NCBI RefSeq assembly: GCF_964031115.1
Contig: NZ_OZ035006.1
Coordinates: 372,001 to 436,000 of the forward strand
Direction: 5' to 3'
Source of the DNA: Spiroplasma endosymbiont of Clivina fossor
GTDB lineage: Bacteria; Bacillota_I; Bacilli_A; Mycoplasmatales; Nriv7
DNA: 64,000 bases
Positions within the stretch are counted from its first letter, which is position 1; every line of letters starts with the position of its first letter. The notes below the pieces were generated by a model, which did not search any database, was not told the origin of the DNA, and saw nothing but the letters and a program-made list of their open reading frames with translations. The position numbers were made by a program, and so were the translations under genes. Below, piece by piece: positions 1 through 10,818 of the stretch.

Positions 1-265
1 ACGCAATGGTAAGATTCACATTTAGGGCATTTAATACCTTGCGCTCTAAATTTTTGATCAATTTCATTTAAACGTTTTTGTTTTTTTATTAATTCTGCTT
101 GTTGTTTGACTTTTTCATAAAATTCTAAAAATTGATCATCTGTTAAAGTATTTACTAGTTCTTGAATTATTTTTTCCATAATTATTATCCACCTCTATCA
201 TATTAAAAATATACCTAAAATTAAGTATATTCAATAAATATCAAGAGTTTTCGACAAAATTAAAA
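1..265 (-). mobile_element. IS1595-like A, 5' part (runs off window)
   Basis: The transposase N-terminus is read on the minus strand from the ATG at 180 and leaves the window at position 1. It carries the start of the zinc ribbon (CPKCESYHC). The outer terminal repeat, reading ATCAAGAGTTTTCGAC, ends near 264. The full gene structure is described at 5043-6002. Confidence 0.85.
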
Positions 266-351
266 CAATTTTTTTAATTTTAATAATACAAAATATGGTA
301 TGATGAAATCAATTAAGAGAAGCATAGTCTAATAACTGTGTGTGATTTACA
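266..351. other. Unassigned spacer between two IS1595-like fragments
   Basis: About 86 bp of AT-rich sequence not shared with any other part of the window. No ORF or hairpin is recognised. The next IS fragment begins abruptly at 352. Confidence 0.4.
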
Positions 352-1157
352 CTAAATGTGAATCTTACCATTGCGTTAAAAATGGACATAATTCAGAAGG
401 AAAACAAAAATATTTATGTAAAAATTGCCGTGCAAGTTTTGACGCTTTTCGTAATCATTTTATTTATTGAAGTCATTTAAATTATGAACAATGAAATTTA
501 TTGATTCAAATTTCATTGCTGGGGCAATCTAGTAAAACAATTTTTCGTTTTATTAAAACTACATTAAAAACTGCTTGATATAATCGTCAAAAATTAATGA
601 AATCAAAACAATTAGAAAATACCCAATTAAAATTTAAAAAATTATCTGGTAAAATCCAAATCGATGAAACATTTATTAAAGAAATCCATAAAGGAAATTT
701 CAAATATAAAACTGATCCACGAAGAATTCACCTTGACCCATTCGCAACTAATACTAAATGCTGTATTCAAATGGCAATTGATAATAATAACAATATTTAT
801 GTTAAATTCACAAACACCAAACGTTTACAAAAACAATGAGTTATTGAAAATATGAACAAAGAATTAATTAACGAAAATTCAATTATTACTTCTGATATGC
901 AAAAATTATATTTTTTAGTAGCAAAACAAACAAATTCTACTTTATGTGTAACTAAAACAACAATTAATCCTGAAGCTAGTTATCGTAACTTAAATAAAAT
1001 CAGTAAATTACAATCTAGTCTTAAAGAAGCCTTAATTCATTATCATGGTTTAGGTTTTACTAATATTCAAAATTATTTAAATCTCTGAAAATGAAAATAC
1101 CAACATAAGGGTTTAACTCCAAACCAACAAACAGCGGTATTATATTTTAATGTATAA
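352..1157 (+). pseudogene. IS1595-like A transposase, N-terminus missing
   Basis: The reading frame is open (code 4) from the second half of the zinc ribbon to the normal stop TAA at 1155-1157. It keeps IDETFIKEIHKGN and the later TSDMQ motif. The first 50 or so codons and the 5' terminal repeat are missing. The 3' terminal repeat of the element ends near 1257 and adjoins a phage-terminus module. Confidence 0.85.
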
Positions 1158-1257
1158 AAAAGTTAAAGTAAAAATAGTAATTTTACATAAAAGCCTTTTA
1201 AAATTATCAAGTTGATGATTTTTTTTTTATTTTATCAAGAGTTTTCGACAAAATTAA

Positions 1258-1452
1258 AATAAAAAATTATTTTAATGTTGTTTTTATAAGCATTTTACTT
1301 AGTTTTTATAACCTTTTATTAAGATTATGTTTGTTAATATTAAATATTTTGTTTTATTACTTATTTTTCAAATAAAACGATAATTAAATTGTAGTTACTT
1401 TTCTTTCAAAATTAATCAAATATTTTTCCACCTAACAAAACTTTACGCGTCC
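1258..1452 (+). repeat. Plectrovirus right-terminus module (R)
   Basis: A non-coding block of about 195 bp ending in CCTAACAAAACTTTACGCGTCC-type sequence (last bases ACGCGTCC). Near-identical blocks lie at 6095-6199 (truncated), 13325-13520 (inverted), 36391-36586 and 43037-43216. Sequence identity stops at GCGTCC each time, so GCGTCC marks an element end. Confidence 0.75.
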
Positions 1453-1465
1453 ATTATCATATATT

Positions 1466-2533
1466 AGACTTCTTGCAAAATTAATTTAAAATATAATTGA
1501 ATTGTTGTTTTTAATAAAAAGGTGGAATTTAAATGAAATTTAAAAAAAATAATCAAATAAGTGATAAAAATTTTTTAAGATTAACTGGTATTAAACATAC
1601 TACTTTTAATAAAATGCTAGAAATTTTAAAAATAGAAGAATTAAAAAAGAGATTTCGTCGCGGAAGAACCAATAAATTATCATTAGAAAATCGTATTTTA
1701 ATGACTTTAGAATATTGAAGAGAATATAGAACTTATTTTCATATTGCAAAAAGTTATGATATTAGTGAAAGTAGTTGTTATAGAAATATCAAATGAATTG
1801 AAGACACTTTAATAAAACACCCTAATTTTCAACAACTTACTGGTCAAAAATCACTATTAAAAGATTATTTCAAAGATAAGACTGTTATAATTGATGTAAC
1901 TGAAAGCCAAATCCAACGCCCAAAAAAAGACAAAAACAGCACTACTCAGGAAAAAAGAAAAAACACACAATAAAAACACAAGTTATAATTGAAAAAGATA
2001 GTAAAAAAATTATTAGTTCTGATTTTTCTTATGGTAAAAACCATGACTTTAAAATTTTAAAAGATTCAAAAATTAAATTTTTACCAGAAACAACTGTTTT
2101 AGTGGATTTAGGTTATCAAGGCATACAAAAAATTAATCATAATGTTTTAATTCCTAAAAGAAAATCAAAGAAAAACCCTTTAAATAAAGAAGAAAAGCAA
2201 AATAATGAGCGAATTTCAAAAATGAGAATTGTTATTGAAAATGTTTTTGCTATACTTAAAAAATTTAAAATTATTAGTGAAAAATATCGAAATCGTAGAA
2301 AAAGATTTGCTTTAAGATTTAATTTAATAGCTTCAATTTATAATTTACAACTATTAGTTTAAATATATTTGATAATTTAAAATTTCAGTCTTTTTTTATT
2401 GTAAATAATAATTTTTATTATGTTTTAATGACAAAATATTTGTAAAAATAATCTAAAAATTATTTTAATAACACTTTTATATTTATTTTAAATTTAAAAA
2501 TTATAATTATCATATTAATTTTGCAAGAAGTCT
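1466..2533 (+). mobile_element. IS5-family (ISL2-like) element, copy 1
   Basis: A 1068-bp element bounded by AGACTTCTTGCAAAATTAAT and its inverse, flanked by a 3-bp ATT direct repeat. It sits just upstream of the asnS-type promoter. The ANT target repeat and the transposase type match the ISL2 subgroup of IS5 as I remember it. Confidence 0.92.
1533..2362 (+). CDS. IS5-family transposase, made by -1 frameshift
   Basis: DDE transposase made from two overlapping frames. The first frame (1533-1973, 146 aa) starts after AAAGGTGGAA and holds an N-terminal helix-turn-helix-like part and the first catalytic Asp (IIDVTE, about residue 121). The second frame is -1 to it and supplies YSGKKKKHTIKTQ, the second Asp (VDLGYQG, about 192) and the Glu (IENVF, about 236). 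The motif R-P-K-K then H-T-I-K is only continuous if ribosomes slip back on the A7 run at 1922-1928, giving about 276 aa. All complete copies in the window keep the same A7, so the shift is a conserved mechanism and not decay. Family assignment is by motif. Confidence 0.9.
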
Positions 2534-2554
2534 ATTATATAAAATTATATGTGT

Positions 2555-2560
2555 TATAAT
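2555..2560 (+). promoter_or_regulatory. -10 box of the asnS-type promoter
   Basis: TATAAT 42 bp before the ATG at 2602. The same promoter lies before the intact asnS (minus strand, near 12218). No good -35 is visible. Confidence 0.5.
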
Positions 2561-2601
2561 TAGGAAAAATCTTATTCATTTTGAAAAGAGGGAAAATATT
2601 A

Positions 2602-3849
2602 ATGTTAATTAAAAAACTTTATGAAACATATAAAGCCCTTGTTGGTCAAGAAATTACTTTAAAAGGTTGAGTACGAACTAACCGCGATTCTGGTAAAGTA
2701 GGTTTTATTAGTTTAAATGATGGTAGTTATTTGGACAGTATTCAAGTTGTTTATAATCAAGAAATTAGAACTTTTAATGAAATTAAAAGTTTGCGAACAG
2801 GTTCTTCAATTGCAGTAACAGGAGTATTAGTTTTGCCAGATAAAGGTAAGGAATTGTTTGAAATTAAAGCAACAAATATAAAAATATATAATAATGCTGT
2901 GGAACAATATCCATTACAAAAAAAAGAACATTCTAATGATAATAATAAGTTAGAAGTAACATTAAATAGTATTTTAAAACAAAAGGATAAAGATTATGAA
3001 ATTATTATTGTGGATGATAAAGCAAAAGATGATACTCTAGAATATATTACTAAATTCTTTCAAGAGCATAGTGATACTATTAAAGTTATTAGTAGTTGAA
3101 AAGAAATTGAAACCGCTAATGCTTGAAATTTAGTATTAAGTAATGCTAAAGGAACTTATGTTTTATTTTTACAACCAGGATATAAATTAATAAATAATTT
3201 TATGGAAAATATTATCCAAGAAATTAATAATAATGATGAACCTGATTTAATTGAATTTATGGTTCAATATTCTAATGTTTATCATCATATTTCTTCACGA
3301 AGATTAAAAAATAATAATTTGTATCATCCACTTTTAAATCGGGAAGTCTTTGCTTTAATTCATCATTCACTATTTAATAAGTTATTTAAAAGAAAGATTA
3401 TTACTAGTCATAAAATTACTTTTCGTCGTTCTAATCGTTTTGATTTATTATTTATTTATAAAATATTGCCGTGAATTGAAACTTTATATACGAGCACTAA
3501 AATATTAGTAGATATTGAAATTGAGCCGTTCTTGAATTTTAATAGTTTTGATTTTTTAAAGCAATGAGTTCATATTTATAACTATTATAAGCAAATAAAC
3601 TTAGCACGAGAGTTAATTGAAGAATTAGAATATGCATTTGTTCGCTTTCATTACTATACATTTTTAAAAGTTATTGCTCCAACAGGAAATAAAGTATTAG
3701 TTAAAAAAGCTATTCAAGAAGTTACAAATAAAGTTACGAAAAGATTTCCTCACTGAGAAAAAAATCAATATCTCAATTTAGTACCAGATGATTTGTTCAA
3801 TAAAGATGTTGCTAAAGATTGAAAAAAATATTTAAAGAATTTTGTTTAA
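2602..3849 (+). CDS. Chimeric protein: AsnRS N-terminal domain fused to family 2 glycosyltransferase
   Basis: 415 aa in code 4, start ATG after GAAAAGAGGGAAAA. Residues 1-112 are the OB-fold anticodon-binding domain of asparaginyl-tRNA synthetase, nearly identical to the intact asnS at 10817-12175 (one Thr/Ile change seen). After the shared KKEHSN the sequence changes to a GT-A glycosyltransferase lacking its first strand: NNKLEVTLNSILKQ, EIIIVDDKAKDDT, then a long C-terminal region. The junction lies in AATGA, common to both parents. The next gene overlaps by one base, as in an operon. The GT part probably acted on membrane or surface glycolipid (inference). The fusion uses the asnS promoter and start; whether it makes a working enzyme is unknown. 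Confidence 0.85.
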
Positions 3850-4598
3850 TGGATATTATGAAAATTAAAACTATTAGTAGTGATAATGACACTATAAGAA
3901 AAAAAAAGCCATATTTTTTAGTAAAACTTTGAAAAGTAATTTTTGCTAGAGTGATTGATGATGTAATTATCAGTATGATTATTTTTATTATTACTTGGGG
4001 TATTTATCAAAATCAATATCTTAATGACTGACAAAAAGCAATTATTAATCATTTCAGTGCATTGTCATTATTAATGTCTTATTTTGTTATGATGCCATAT
4101 TTTTGTCAAGGTAGAACAATAGCAAAATTTATTTTTTGTTTTAAATTAATCAAAAAAGGTCAAAATAAGCTTCGGATTTGAGATTTATTATATCGGGAAT
4201 TGTTTATTACAATTATTCCGTGAGTAATTTTGATTATTAGTAATTTATTTGTTAGCTTAGTTTTTAAATATCCAATTTTTATTTTTAATTATCAAAACAT
4301 TTTTGTAATTACTAAACCACAACATTCTTTACCGTTAGCTGTAACAATTACATTAAGATTAATGGGATTATTTTATTTATTATGATATGGTTCATTAATG
4401 TTACTTTATAAGTTTGATGTTAAAAATCAATTATTCTTTGATCGCTATTTACATATTTATATTGTTAATATTCGTTATCATCAAGAGAAAAAGCAAGAAA
4501 AAGAAAAATTACAAGATAATAAAATTCATATTCATTTAGAAGAGTCTTTACCGGGAACTATTGATAGTAAAGAATTAAAAGCAATTGAAGAGTTATAA
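3849..4598 (+). CDS. RDD-family membrane protein
   Basis: 249 aa. The ATG overlaps the stop of the preceding gene (TAATG), so the two are probably translationally coupled. The sequence KVIFARVIDDVIISMII gives the R-x-x-D-D signature of RDD proteins. Several hydrophobic segments follow (about residues 40-55, 75-95, 120-150, 175-200), with a highly charged C-terminal tail rich in K, E and Q after about residue 215. Function unknown; RDD proteins are small polytopic membrane proteins, sometimes linked to ion or compatible-solute transport. Confidence 0.75.
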
Positions 4599-4610
4599 AA
4601 GGAGTAGAAG

Positions 4611-4944
4611 ATGAATATAAACCATTTAAATGAAGAACAAAAATTAGCAGTTTTAAGTAAGTAGTGAAGGCGCTAATAGAATTATAGCTGGTGCGGGAAG
4701 TGGGAAGTGGCAAAACAAGAGTTATTATTTATAAAATTGCTCATTTAATTCATAATTTGGCCATTAGTAGTAATCAAATTTTAGCGGTAACTTTTACTAA
4801 TAAGGCAGCCAATGAAATGAAAAGTCGATTAAATGAATTGGTTGGCGATCAATCTAAATATACATGAGTTCATACATATCATGCCTTTTGTGTTCGGGTT
4901 TTAAGAAATGATATTGTGGTTTTGGGATATACAAAAGATTTTTT
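4611..4944 (+). pseudogene. pcrA: UvrD/PcrA-type helicase, 5' fragment, frameshifted and IS-truncated
   Basis: Begins MNINHLNEEQKLAVLS, the Q-motif region of UvrD/PcrA helicases, then AGAGSGKTRV (Walker A) and [16 protein letters not shown] (motif Ia). Two small tandem duplications shift the frame: about 4 nt at AGTAAGTAGTGAAG (4654-4667) and 7 nt inside the Walker A codons (AGTGGGAAGTGG). The gene is then cut by an IS1595-like element at 4945. The remaining two thirds are not in the window. It follows the RDD gene by 12 bp with GGAGTAGAAG as ribosome site. Confidence 0.85.
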
Positions 4945-6085
4945 TAATTTTGTCGAAAACTCTTGATAAAATAAAAAAAATCATCAACTTGATAATTTTA
5001 AAAGGCTTTTATGTAAAATTACTATTTTTACTTTAACTTTTTTTATACATTAAAATATAATACCGCTGTTTGTTGGTTTGGAGTTAAACCCTTATGTTGG
5101 TATTTTCATTTTCAGAGATTTAAATAATTTTGAATATTAGTAAAACCTAAACCATGATAATGAATTAAGGCTTCTTTAAGACTAGATTGTAATTTACTGA
5201 TTTTATTTAAGTTACGATAACTAGCTTCAGGATTAATTGTTGTTTTAGTTACACATAAAGTAGAATTTGTTTGTTTTGCTACTAAAAAATATAATTTTTG
5301 CATATCAGAAGTAATAATTGAATTTTCGTTAATTAATTCTTTGTTCATATTTTCAATAACTCATTGTTTTTGTAAACGTTTGGTGTTTGTGGTTTTAACA
5401 TAAATATTGTTATTATTATCAATTGCCATTTGAATACAGCATTTAGTATTAGTTGCGAATGGGTCAAGGTGAATTCTTCGTGGATCAGTTTTATATTTGA
5501 AATTTCCTTTATGGATTTCTTTAATAAAAGTTTCATCGATTTGGATTTTACCAGATAATTTTTTAAATTTTAATTGGGTATTTTCTAATTGTTTTGATTT
5601 CATTAATTTTTGACGATTATATCAAGCAGTTTTTAATGTAGTTTTAATAAAACGAGAAATTGTTTTACTAGATTGCCCCAGCAATGAAATTTGAATCAAT
5701 AAATTTCATTGTTCATAATTTAAATGACTTCAATAAATAAAATGATTACGAAAAGCGTCAAAACTTGCACGGCAATTTTTACATAAATATTTTTGTTTTC
5801 CTTCTGAATTATGTCCATTTTTAACGCAATGGTAAGATTCACATTTAGGGCATTTAATACCTTGTGCTCTAAATTTTTGATCAATTTCATTTAAACGTTT
5901 TTGTTTTTTTATTAATTCTGCTTGTTGTTTGATTTTTTCATAAAATTCTAAAAATTGATCATCTGTTAAAGTATTTACTAGTTCTTGAATTATTTTTTCC
6001 ATAATTATTATCCACCTCTATCATATTAAAAATATACCTAAAATTAAGTATATTCAATAAATATCAAGAGTTTTCGACAAAATTA
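4945..6085 (-). mobile_element. IS1595-like A, complete copy
   Basis: About 1141 bp with terminal inverted repeats of about 24 bp beginning TAATTTTGTCGAAAAC. It encodes one transposase (5043-6002). The flanks do not form a target repeat here: pcrA lies on one side and a truncated R module on the other, so the ends have been rearranged. Confidence 0.88.
5043..6002 (-). CDS. IS1595-like transposase (type A)
   Basis: 319 aa, open in code 4. Start ATG at 6002 preceded by AGAGGTGGATAATAATT. The N-terminus has a four-cysteine zinc ribbon (C51, C54 ... C74, C77). The catalytic core shows IQIDETFIKEIHKGN (Asp about 156), IITSDMQKLYF (Asp about 233) and a C-terminal YHGLGFTNIQNYLNLW. A zinc ribbon followed by an ISXO2-like DDE core is the plan of IS1595-family transposases. 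The 8-bp target duplication inferred elsewhere in the window agrees. The family name is from memory of motifs, not a search. Confidence 0.8.
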
Positions 6086-6094
6086 AAAAAATAT

Positions 6095-6199
6095 TTTGTT
6101 TTATTACTTATTTTTCAAATAAAACGATAATTAAATTGTAGTTACTTTTCTTTCAAAATTAATCAAATATTTTTCCACCTAACAAAAATTTACGCGTCC
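6095..6199 (+). repeat. R module, truncated
   Basis: The last about 105 bp of the plectrovirus right-terminus block, ending TTACGCGTCC. It is joined on its left to IS1595-like A and on its right to the promoter region of the hydrolase gene. Confidence 0.7.
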
Positions 6200-6357
6200 T
6201 ATTAAAATGATAAAATAAATATATTACTAAAACATGAGGTTAAAATTATGGAAATTACTCAAATTAAAAATCCCCTACCAAGAAAGTTTAAACGACTATC
6301 ATTTTTTAGTTTAATTATCATTATTTTAACTTTCCCTATTTTAATATGATATCTATT

Positions 6358-7425
6358 AGACTTCTTGCAAAATTAATATGATAATTATAATTTTTAAATT
6401 TAAAATAAATATAAAAGTGTTATTAAAATAATTTTTAGATTATTTTTACAAATATTTTGTCATTAAAACATAATAAAAATTATTATTTACAATAAAAAAA
6501 GACTGAAATTTTAAATTATCAAATATATTTAAACTAATAGTTGTAAATTATAAATTGAAGCTATTAAATTAAATCTTAAAGCAAATCTTTTTCTACGATT
6601 TCGATATTTTTCACTAATAATTTTAAATTTTTTAAGTATAGCAAAAACATTTTCAATAACAATTCTCATTTTTGAAATTCGCTCATTATTTTGCTTTTCT
6701 TCTTTATTTAAAGGGTTTTTCTTTGATTTTCTTTTAGGAATTAAAACATTATGATTAATTTTTTGTATGCCTTGATAACCTAAATCCACTAAAACAGTTG
6801 TTTCTGGTAAAAATTTAATTTTTGAATCTTTTAAAATTTTAAAGTCATGGTTTTTACCATAAGAAAAATCAGAACTAATAATTTTTTTACTATCTTTTTC
6901 AATTATAACTTGTGTTTTTATTGTGTGTTTTTTCTTTTTTCCTGAGTAGTGCTGTTTTTGTCTTTTTTTGGGCGTTGGATTTGGCTTTCAGTTACATCAA
7001 TTATAACAGTCTTATCTTTGAAATAATCTTTTAATAGTGATTTTTGACCAGTAAGTTGTTGAAAATTAGGGTGTTTTATTAAAGTGTCTTCAATTCATTT
7101 GATATTTCTATAACAACTACTTTCACTAATATCATAACTTTTTGCAATATGAAAATAAGTTCTATATTCTCTTCAATATTCTAAAGTCATTAAAATACGA
7201 TTTTCTAATGATAATTTATTGGTTCTTCCGCGACGAAATCTCTTTTTTAATTCTTCTATTTTTAAAATTTCTAGCATTTTATTAAAAGTAGTATGTTTAA
7301 TACCAGTTAATCTTAAAAAATTTTTATCACTTATTTGATTATTTTTTTTAAATTTCATTTAAATTCCACCTTTTTATTAAAAACAACAATTCAATTATAT
7401 TTTAAATTAATTTTGCAAGAAGTCT
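6358..7425 (-). mobile_element. IS5-family element, copy 2
   Basis: Complete 1068-bp element in minus orientation with ATT on both sides. Removing it and one ATT rejoins the hydrolase frame across WYLLYMCCKNF. Confidence 0.92.
6529..7358 (-). CDS. IS5-family transposase, -1 frameshift
   Basis: Identical in structure to the copy at 1533-2362: first frame from the ATG at 7358, second frame ending at 6529, with the A7 slip site kept. Confidence 0.88.
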
Positions 7426-7908
7426 ATTATATATGTGTTGTAAAAATTTTTATGTTATGCCTCGTTTCACAAATACATTTCATCGATTTGGTAAATATGA
7501 CCCCTTATATCATGGCACTGAAAAATATAGTTTAACTGTTTTAACTACTGATAGTATTATTAAAAACAATTCTTTAATTGCTTTCAGCACAAAAGAAAAA
7601 AATAATCTCAAATTTCAAGAACATGAAATTATTAATGGTAATACTATTCTTAGCAGTTTAATCTTAAAAAAATTACGGGCCTGTCCAAAATTCTGTGTCT
7701 CGATAATTCATTCTGAATTATACTTAAAAGAAGGAGAACAGAAAATGACAAAAAAAATAAAAAAAAGAACCTGACGCAATTGATAAAGTTGTTGATTATT
7801 TTTTAGAAAATATTGATAATCCACAAGATTTATTTAAAGGCAATACTATTTTTCAGGAATTTACCAAAAAATTAACTGAACGAATGTTAAATACGGAAAT
7901 TAAAGATT

Positions 7909-8976
7909 AGACTTCTTGCAAAATTAATATGATAATTATAATTTTTAAATTTAAAATAAATATAAAAGTGTTATTAAAATAATTTTTAGATTATTTTTAC
8001 AAATATTTTGTCATTAAAACATAATAAAAATTATTATTTACAATAAAAAAAGACTGAAATTTTAAATTATCAAATATATTTAAACTAATAGTTGTAAATT
8101 ATAAATTGAAGCTATTAAATTAAATCTTAAAGCAAATCTTTTTCTACGATTTCGATATTTTTCACTAATAATTTTAAATTTTTTAAGTATAGCAAAAACA
8201 TTTTCAATAACAATTCTCATTTTTGAAATTCGCTCATTATTTTGCTTTTCTTCTTTATTTAAAGGGTTTTTCTTTGATTTTCTTTTAGGAATTAAAACAT
8301 TATGATTAATTTTTTGTATGCCTTGATAACCTAAATCCACTAAAACAGTTGTTTCTGGTAAAAATTTAATTTTTGAATCTTTTAAAATTTTAAAGTCATG
8401 GTTTTTACCATAAGAAAAATCAGAACTAATAATTTTTTTACTATCTTTTTCAATTATAACTTGTGTTTTTATTGTGTGTTTTTTCTTTTTTCCTGAGTAG
8501 TGCTGTTTTTGTCTTTTTTTGGGCGTTGGATTTGGCTTTCAGTTACATCAATTATAACAGTCTTATCTTTGAAATAATCTTTTAATAGTGATTTTTGACC
8601 AGTAAGTTGTTGAAAATTAGGGTGTTTTATTAAAGTGTCTTCAATTCATTTGATATTTCTATAACAACTACTTTCACTAATATCATAACTTTTTGCAATA
8701 TGAAAATAAGTTCTATATTCTCTTCAATATTCTAAAGTCATTAAAATACGATTTTCTAATGATAATTTATTGGTTCTTCCGCGACGAAATCTCTTTTTTA
8801 ATTCTTCTATTTTTAAAATTTCTAGCATTTTATTAAAAGTAGTATGTTTAATACCAGTTAATCTTAAAAAATTTTTATCACTTATTTGATTATTTTTTTT
8901 AAATTTCATTTAAATTCCACCTTTTTATTAAAAACAACAATTCAATTATATTTTAAATTAATTTTGCAAGAAGTCT
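7909..8976 (-). mobile_element. IS5-family element, copy 3
   Basis: Complete 1068-bp element, minus orientation, ATT/ATT target repeat. Comparison with the uninterrupted IS256 at 23786 (AAAGATTATCTTG) proves the 3-bp duplication and the exact ends AGACTTC...GAAGTCT. Confidence 0.94.
8080..8909 (-). CDS. IS5-family transposase, -1 frameshift
   Basis: Same as 1533-2362. Start at 8909, second-frame stop at 8080, A7 slip site kept. Confidence 0.88.
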
Positions 8977-10416
8977 ATTATCTTGAAACTGATGAGAATC
9001 ATAATAAAAGAAATGGCAACACACAAAAAACCATTATTACTAAAAATGGTTCAATCGCAATTGATGTACCAAGAGATCGAAATAGTACTTTTGAACCAGT
9101 AATTATTCCGAAAAGACAAAGAAGATTTGATAACTTTGATCAAAAAGTAATTTCTTTATATGCAAGAGGAATGACAATTTCTGATATCAAAGCACAATTG
9201 CAAGAATTCTATCACGGAGCAGAAATTTCAGAAAGTTTAATTAGTCAAATAACTGATGATGTTATTGAAGAAGTTAAAATGTGACAAACTAAACCTTTAG
9301 AGAAGATTTATCCGATTGTTTATTTTGATTGTATTGTTGTTAAAGTAAAGCAAGATAAACGAATAATAAATAAAGCAGTTTATCTTGCCTTAGGAATTAA
9401 TTTAGATGGTTTAAAAGATATTTTAGGAATGTGAATTAGCGAGAATGAGGGAGTCAAATTTTGACTTAATAATCTCCTCTTACGGAAATGAAAAATCGTG
9501 GCTTACAAGATATTCTTGTTGCTTGTAGCGATAATTTAACTGGAATGTCTGATGCAATAGAAGCTGTGTTCCCAAAAACACAGCACCAATTATGCATCGT
9601 TCATCAAATTCGTAATAGTTTAAAATTTGTCCCTTACAAAGATCGCAAACTTGTAGCTAATGATTTAAAATCAATTTATACAGCAATTAATGAAGAAATA
9701 GCGCTAGTTGCTTTAGATCATTTTTCAGAAAAATGAAATAAAAAGTATCCACAAATTACTAAATCATGAAAAAATAACTGAAATAATTTAATAATTTTTC
9801 TTGAATATCCTCAAGAATTTAGAAGGATTATTTACACAAAACTAATGCGATTGAATCTGTTAATAGTCAACTAAGAAAAGTCATTAAGAATAAAAAGATT
9901 TTTCCTAATGATGCATCAGTTTTTAAAATATCTTATTTAGCATTTCAAAATATGGTTAAGAAATGAACGATGCCAATTCAAAATTGGGGTAGTGCAATTT
10001 CACATTTAATGATAAAATTTGAGGACAGAGTGAATTTAAGTTAATTACTTAGAGACACAGTTAATTGTACAGTCCCTTAATTTTTAATTTTTTAACCCTA
10101 ATAATAAAAATAACAAATGAGTTATTGCCATGCACGGATGAACAGAAAACAAATTTTTAGCTTTAAGAATGACAAGACATTTTTTATAATGAAGGATACA
10201 ATATTATATCATTTGATGCACGCAACCACGGTAAATCTAGTACTAAAACTATTGGTTTTGGTTTTTTTGAAAAACATGATTTAGCAATGGTAATAAAATA
10301 TTTACATAAGAACTTTACTATCCAATCAATTGGTTTAATTGGTAATTCAATGGGTGGAAGTACTATTATTGAATTCATTAAAGAATACAGTGAAAAAATT
10401 AAAGAATTAAAAGCTT

Positions 10417-10547
10417 TAATTTTATAGATAAGTATTGATATTTCAATAAAACCTTGATTTTGCTGGGTTTTTAGTAAAACCGTGTTTTTACAAATCCCTA
10501 TATTTAATAAGGGTTTTTTACCCTGTCAATACTTATCTTTAAAATTA
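10417..10547. mobile_element. Candidate MITE with IS1595-like B ends
   Basis: A 131-bp element whose two ends are inverted repeats of about 22 bp (TAATTTTATAGATAAG... against its reverse, one or two mismatches). The inner AGATAAGTATTGA is identical in both arms. The same end sequence lies at 21187-21211, the outer end of the IS1595-like B element. The interior has hairpins (AAATCCCTATATTTAATAAGGG) and no ORF of its own. It replaces part of the hydrolase gene. Confidence 0.75.
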
Positions 10548-10784
10548 GAAAAAAAATGTGCTACTATCCCATTACTAATTATTCATGATGAAAAAGATAA
10601 TTTTGTTCCATTATATATGGCTTATGATATTTATCATCATAAAATTCGTGATGAAGAAAAACAAATTAGTGAACTATTAATTATAAAAGATGCTGGTCAT
10701 GTACAATCAATTACAACTGATTATGACCTCTATACAAGTAAAACTTTATTATTTGCTAAAATACACGAAGAAATTACTAATTAA

Positions 10785-10818
10785 AAAGATAAAGTTTTAA
10801 GAAACTTTATCTTTTTTT
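10785..10818. terminator. Bidirectional terminator between hydrolase remnant and asnS
   Basis: AAAGATAAAGTTT, loop TAAG, AAACTTTATCTTT and a T run. The genes converge on it and A/T runs flank both sides. Confidence 0.8.

Larger units (their letters stand above)
7745..10044 (+). pseudogene. IS256-family transposase, IS5-interrupted and frameshifted
   Basis: Starts MTKKIKK with an extra A near 7770, is split by IS5 at 7909, resumes [11 protein letters not shown] at 8977 and ends at the TAA 10042-10044. It also has the extra CTCCT at about 9476 and an extra AA in CACAAAACTAAT, so at least three frameshifts add to the insertion. Compare the intact gene at 51839-53059. Confidence 0.85.
7678..10076 (+). 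mobile_element. IS256-family element interrupted by IS5
   Basis: Left end GGCCTGTCCAAAATTCTG at 7679; right end ...TGTACAGTCCC at 10076. About 1330 bp of IS256 remain after removing the 1068-bp IS5 at 7909-8976. It is inserted in the hydrolase gene. Confidence 0.88.
6248..10784 (+). pseudogene. Alpha/beta hydrolase with N-terminal membrane anchor, broken by IS5, IS256 and a MITE
   Basis: Coding pieces: 6248-6357, 7426-7677, 10077-10425 and 10548-10784. The N-terminus has a membrane segment (FFSLIIIILTFPILIWYL). The middle has HGWTENKF, SFDARNHGKSS and the nucleophile elbow GLIGNSMGGS (Ser). The C-terminus has LLIIHDEKDNFVP (Asp) and AGHVQS (His), completing the triad. An IS5 with ATT repeats splits codon region 37, an IS256 (itself carrying an IS5) splits the next part, and a 131-bp palindromic element replaces the cap region. 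One extra T near 10185 also shifts the frame. The family is like membrane-anchored BAAT/YkrL-type hydrolases; substrate unknown. Not functional as it stands. Confidence 0.85.

Noticed and set aside
597-1088. Several separate small proteins in the IS1595-like copies
   Set aside because: They are one reading frame cut by TGA, which encodes Trp here. Read in code 4 the gene is continuous.
4398-4598. Independent 66-aa gene
   Set aside because: It is the C-terminal part of the RDD protein after a UGA-Trp codon.
10426-10538. A simple rho-independent terminator inside the hydrolase
   Set aside because: The arms are separated by about 87 bp, there is no T run at the end, and the ends match the IS1595-like B element.
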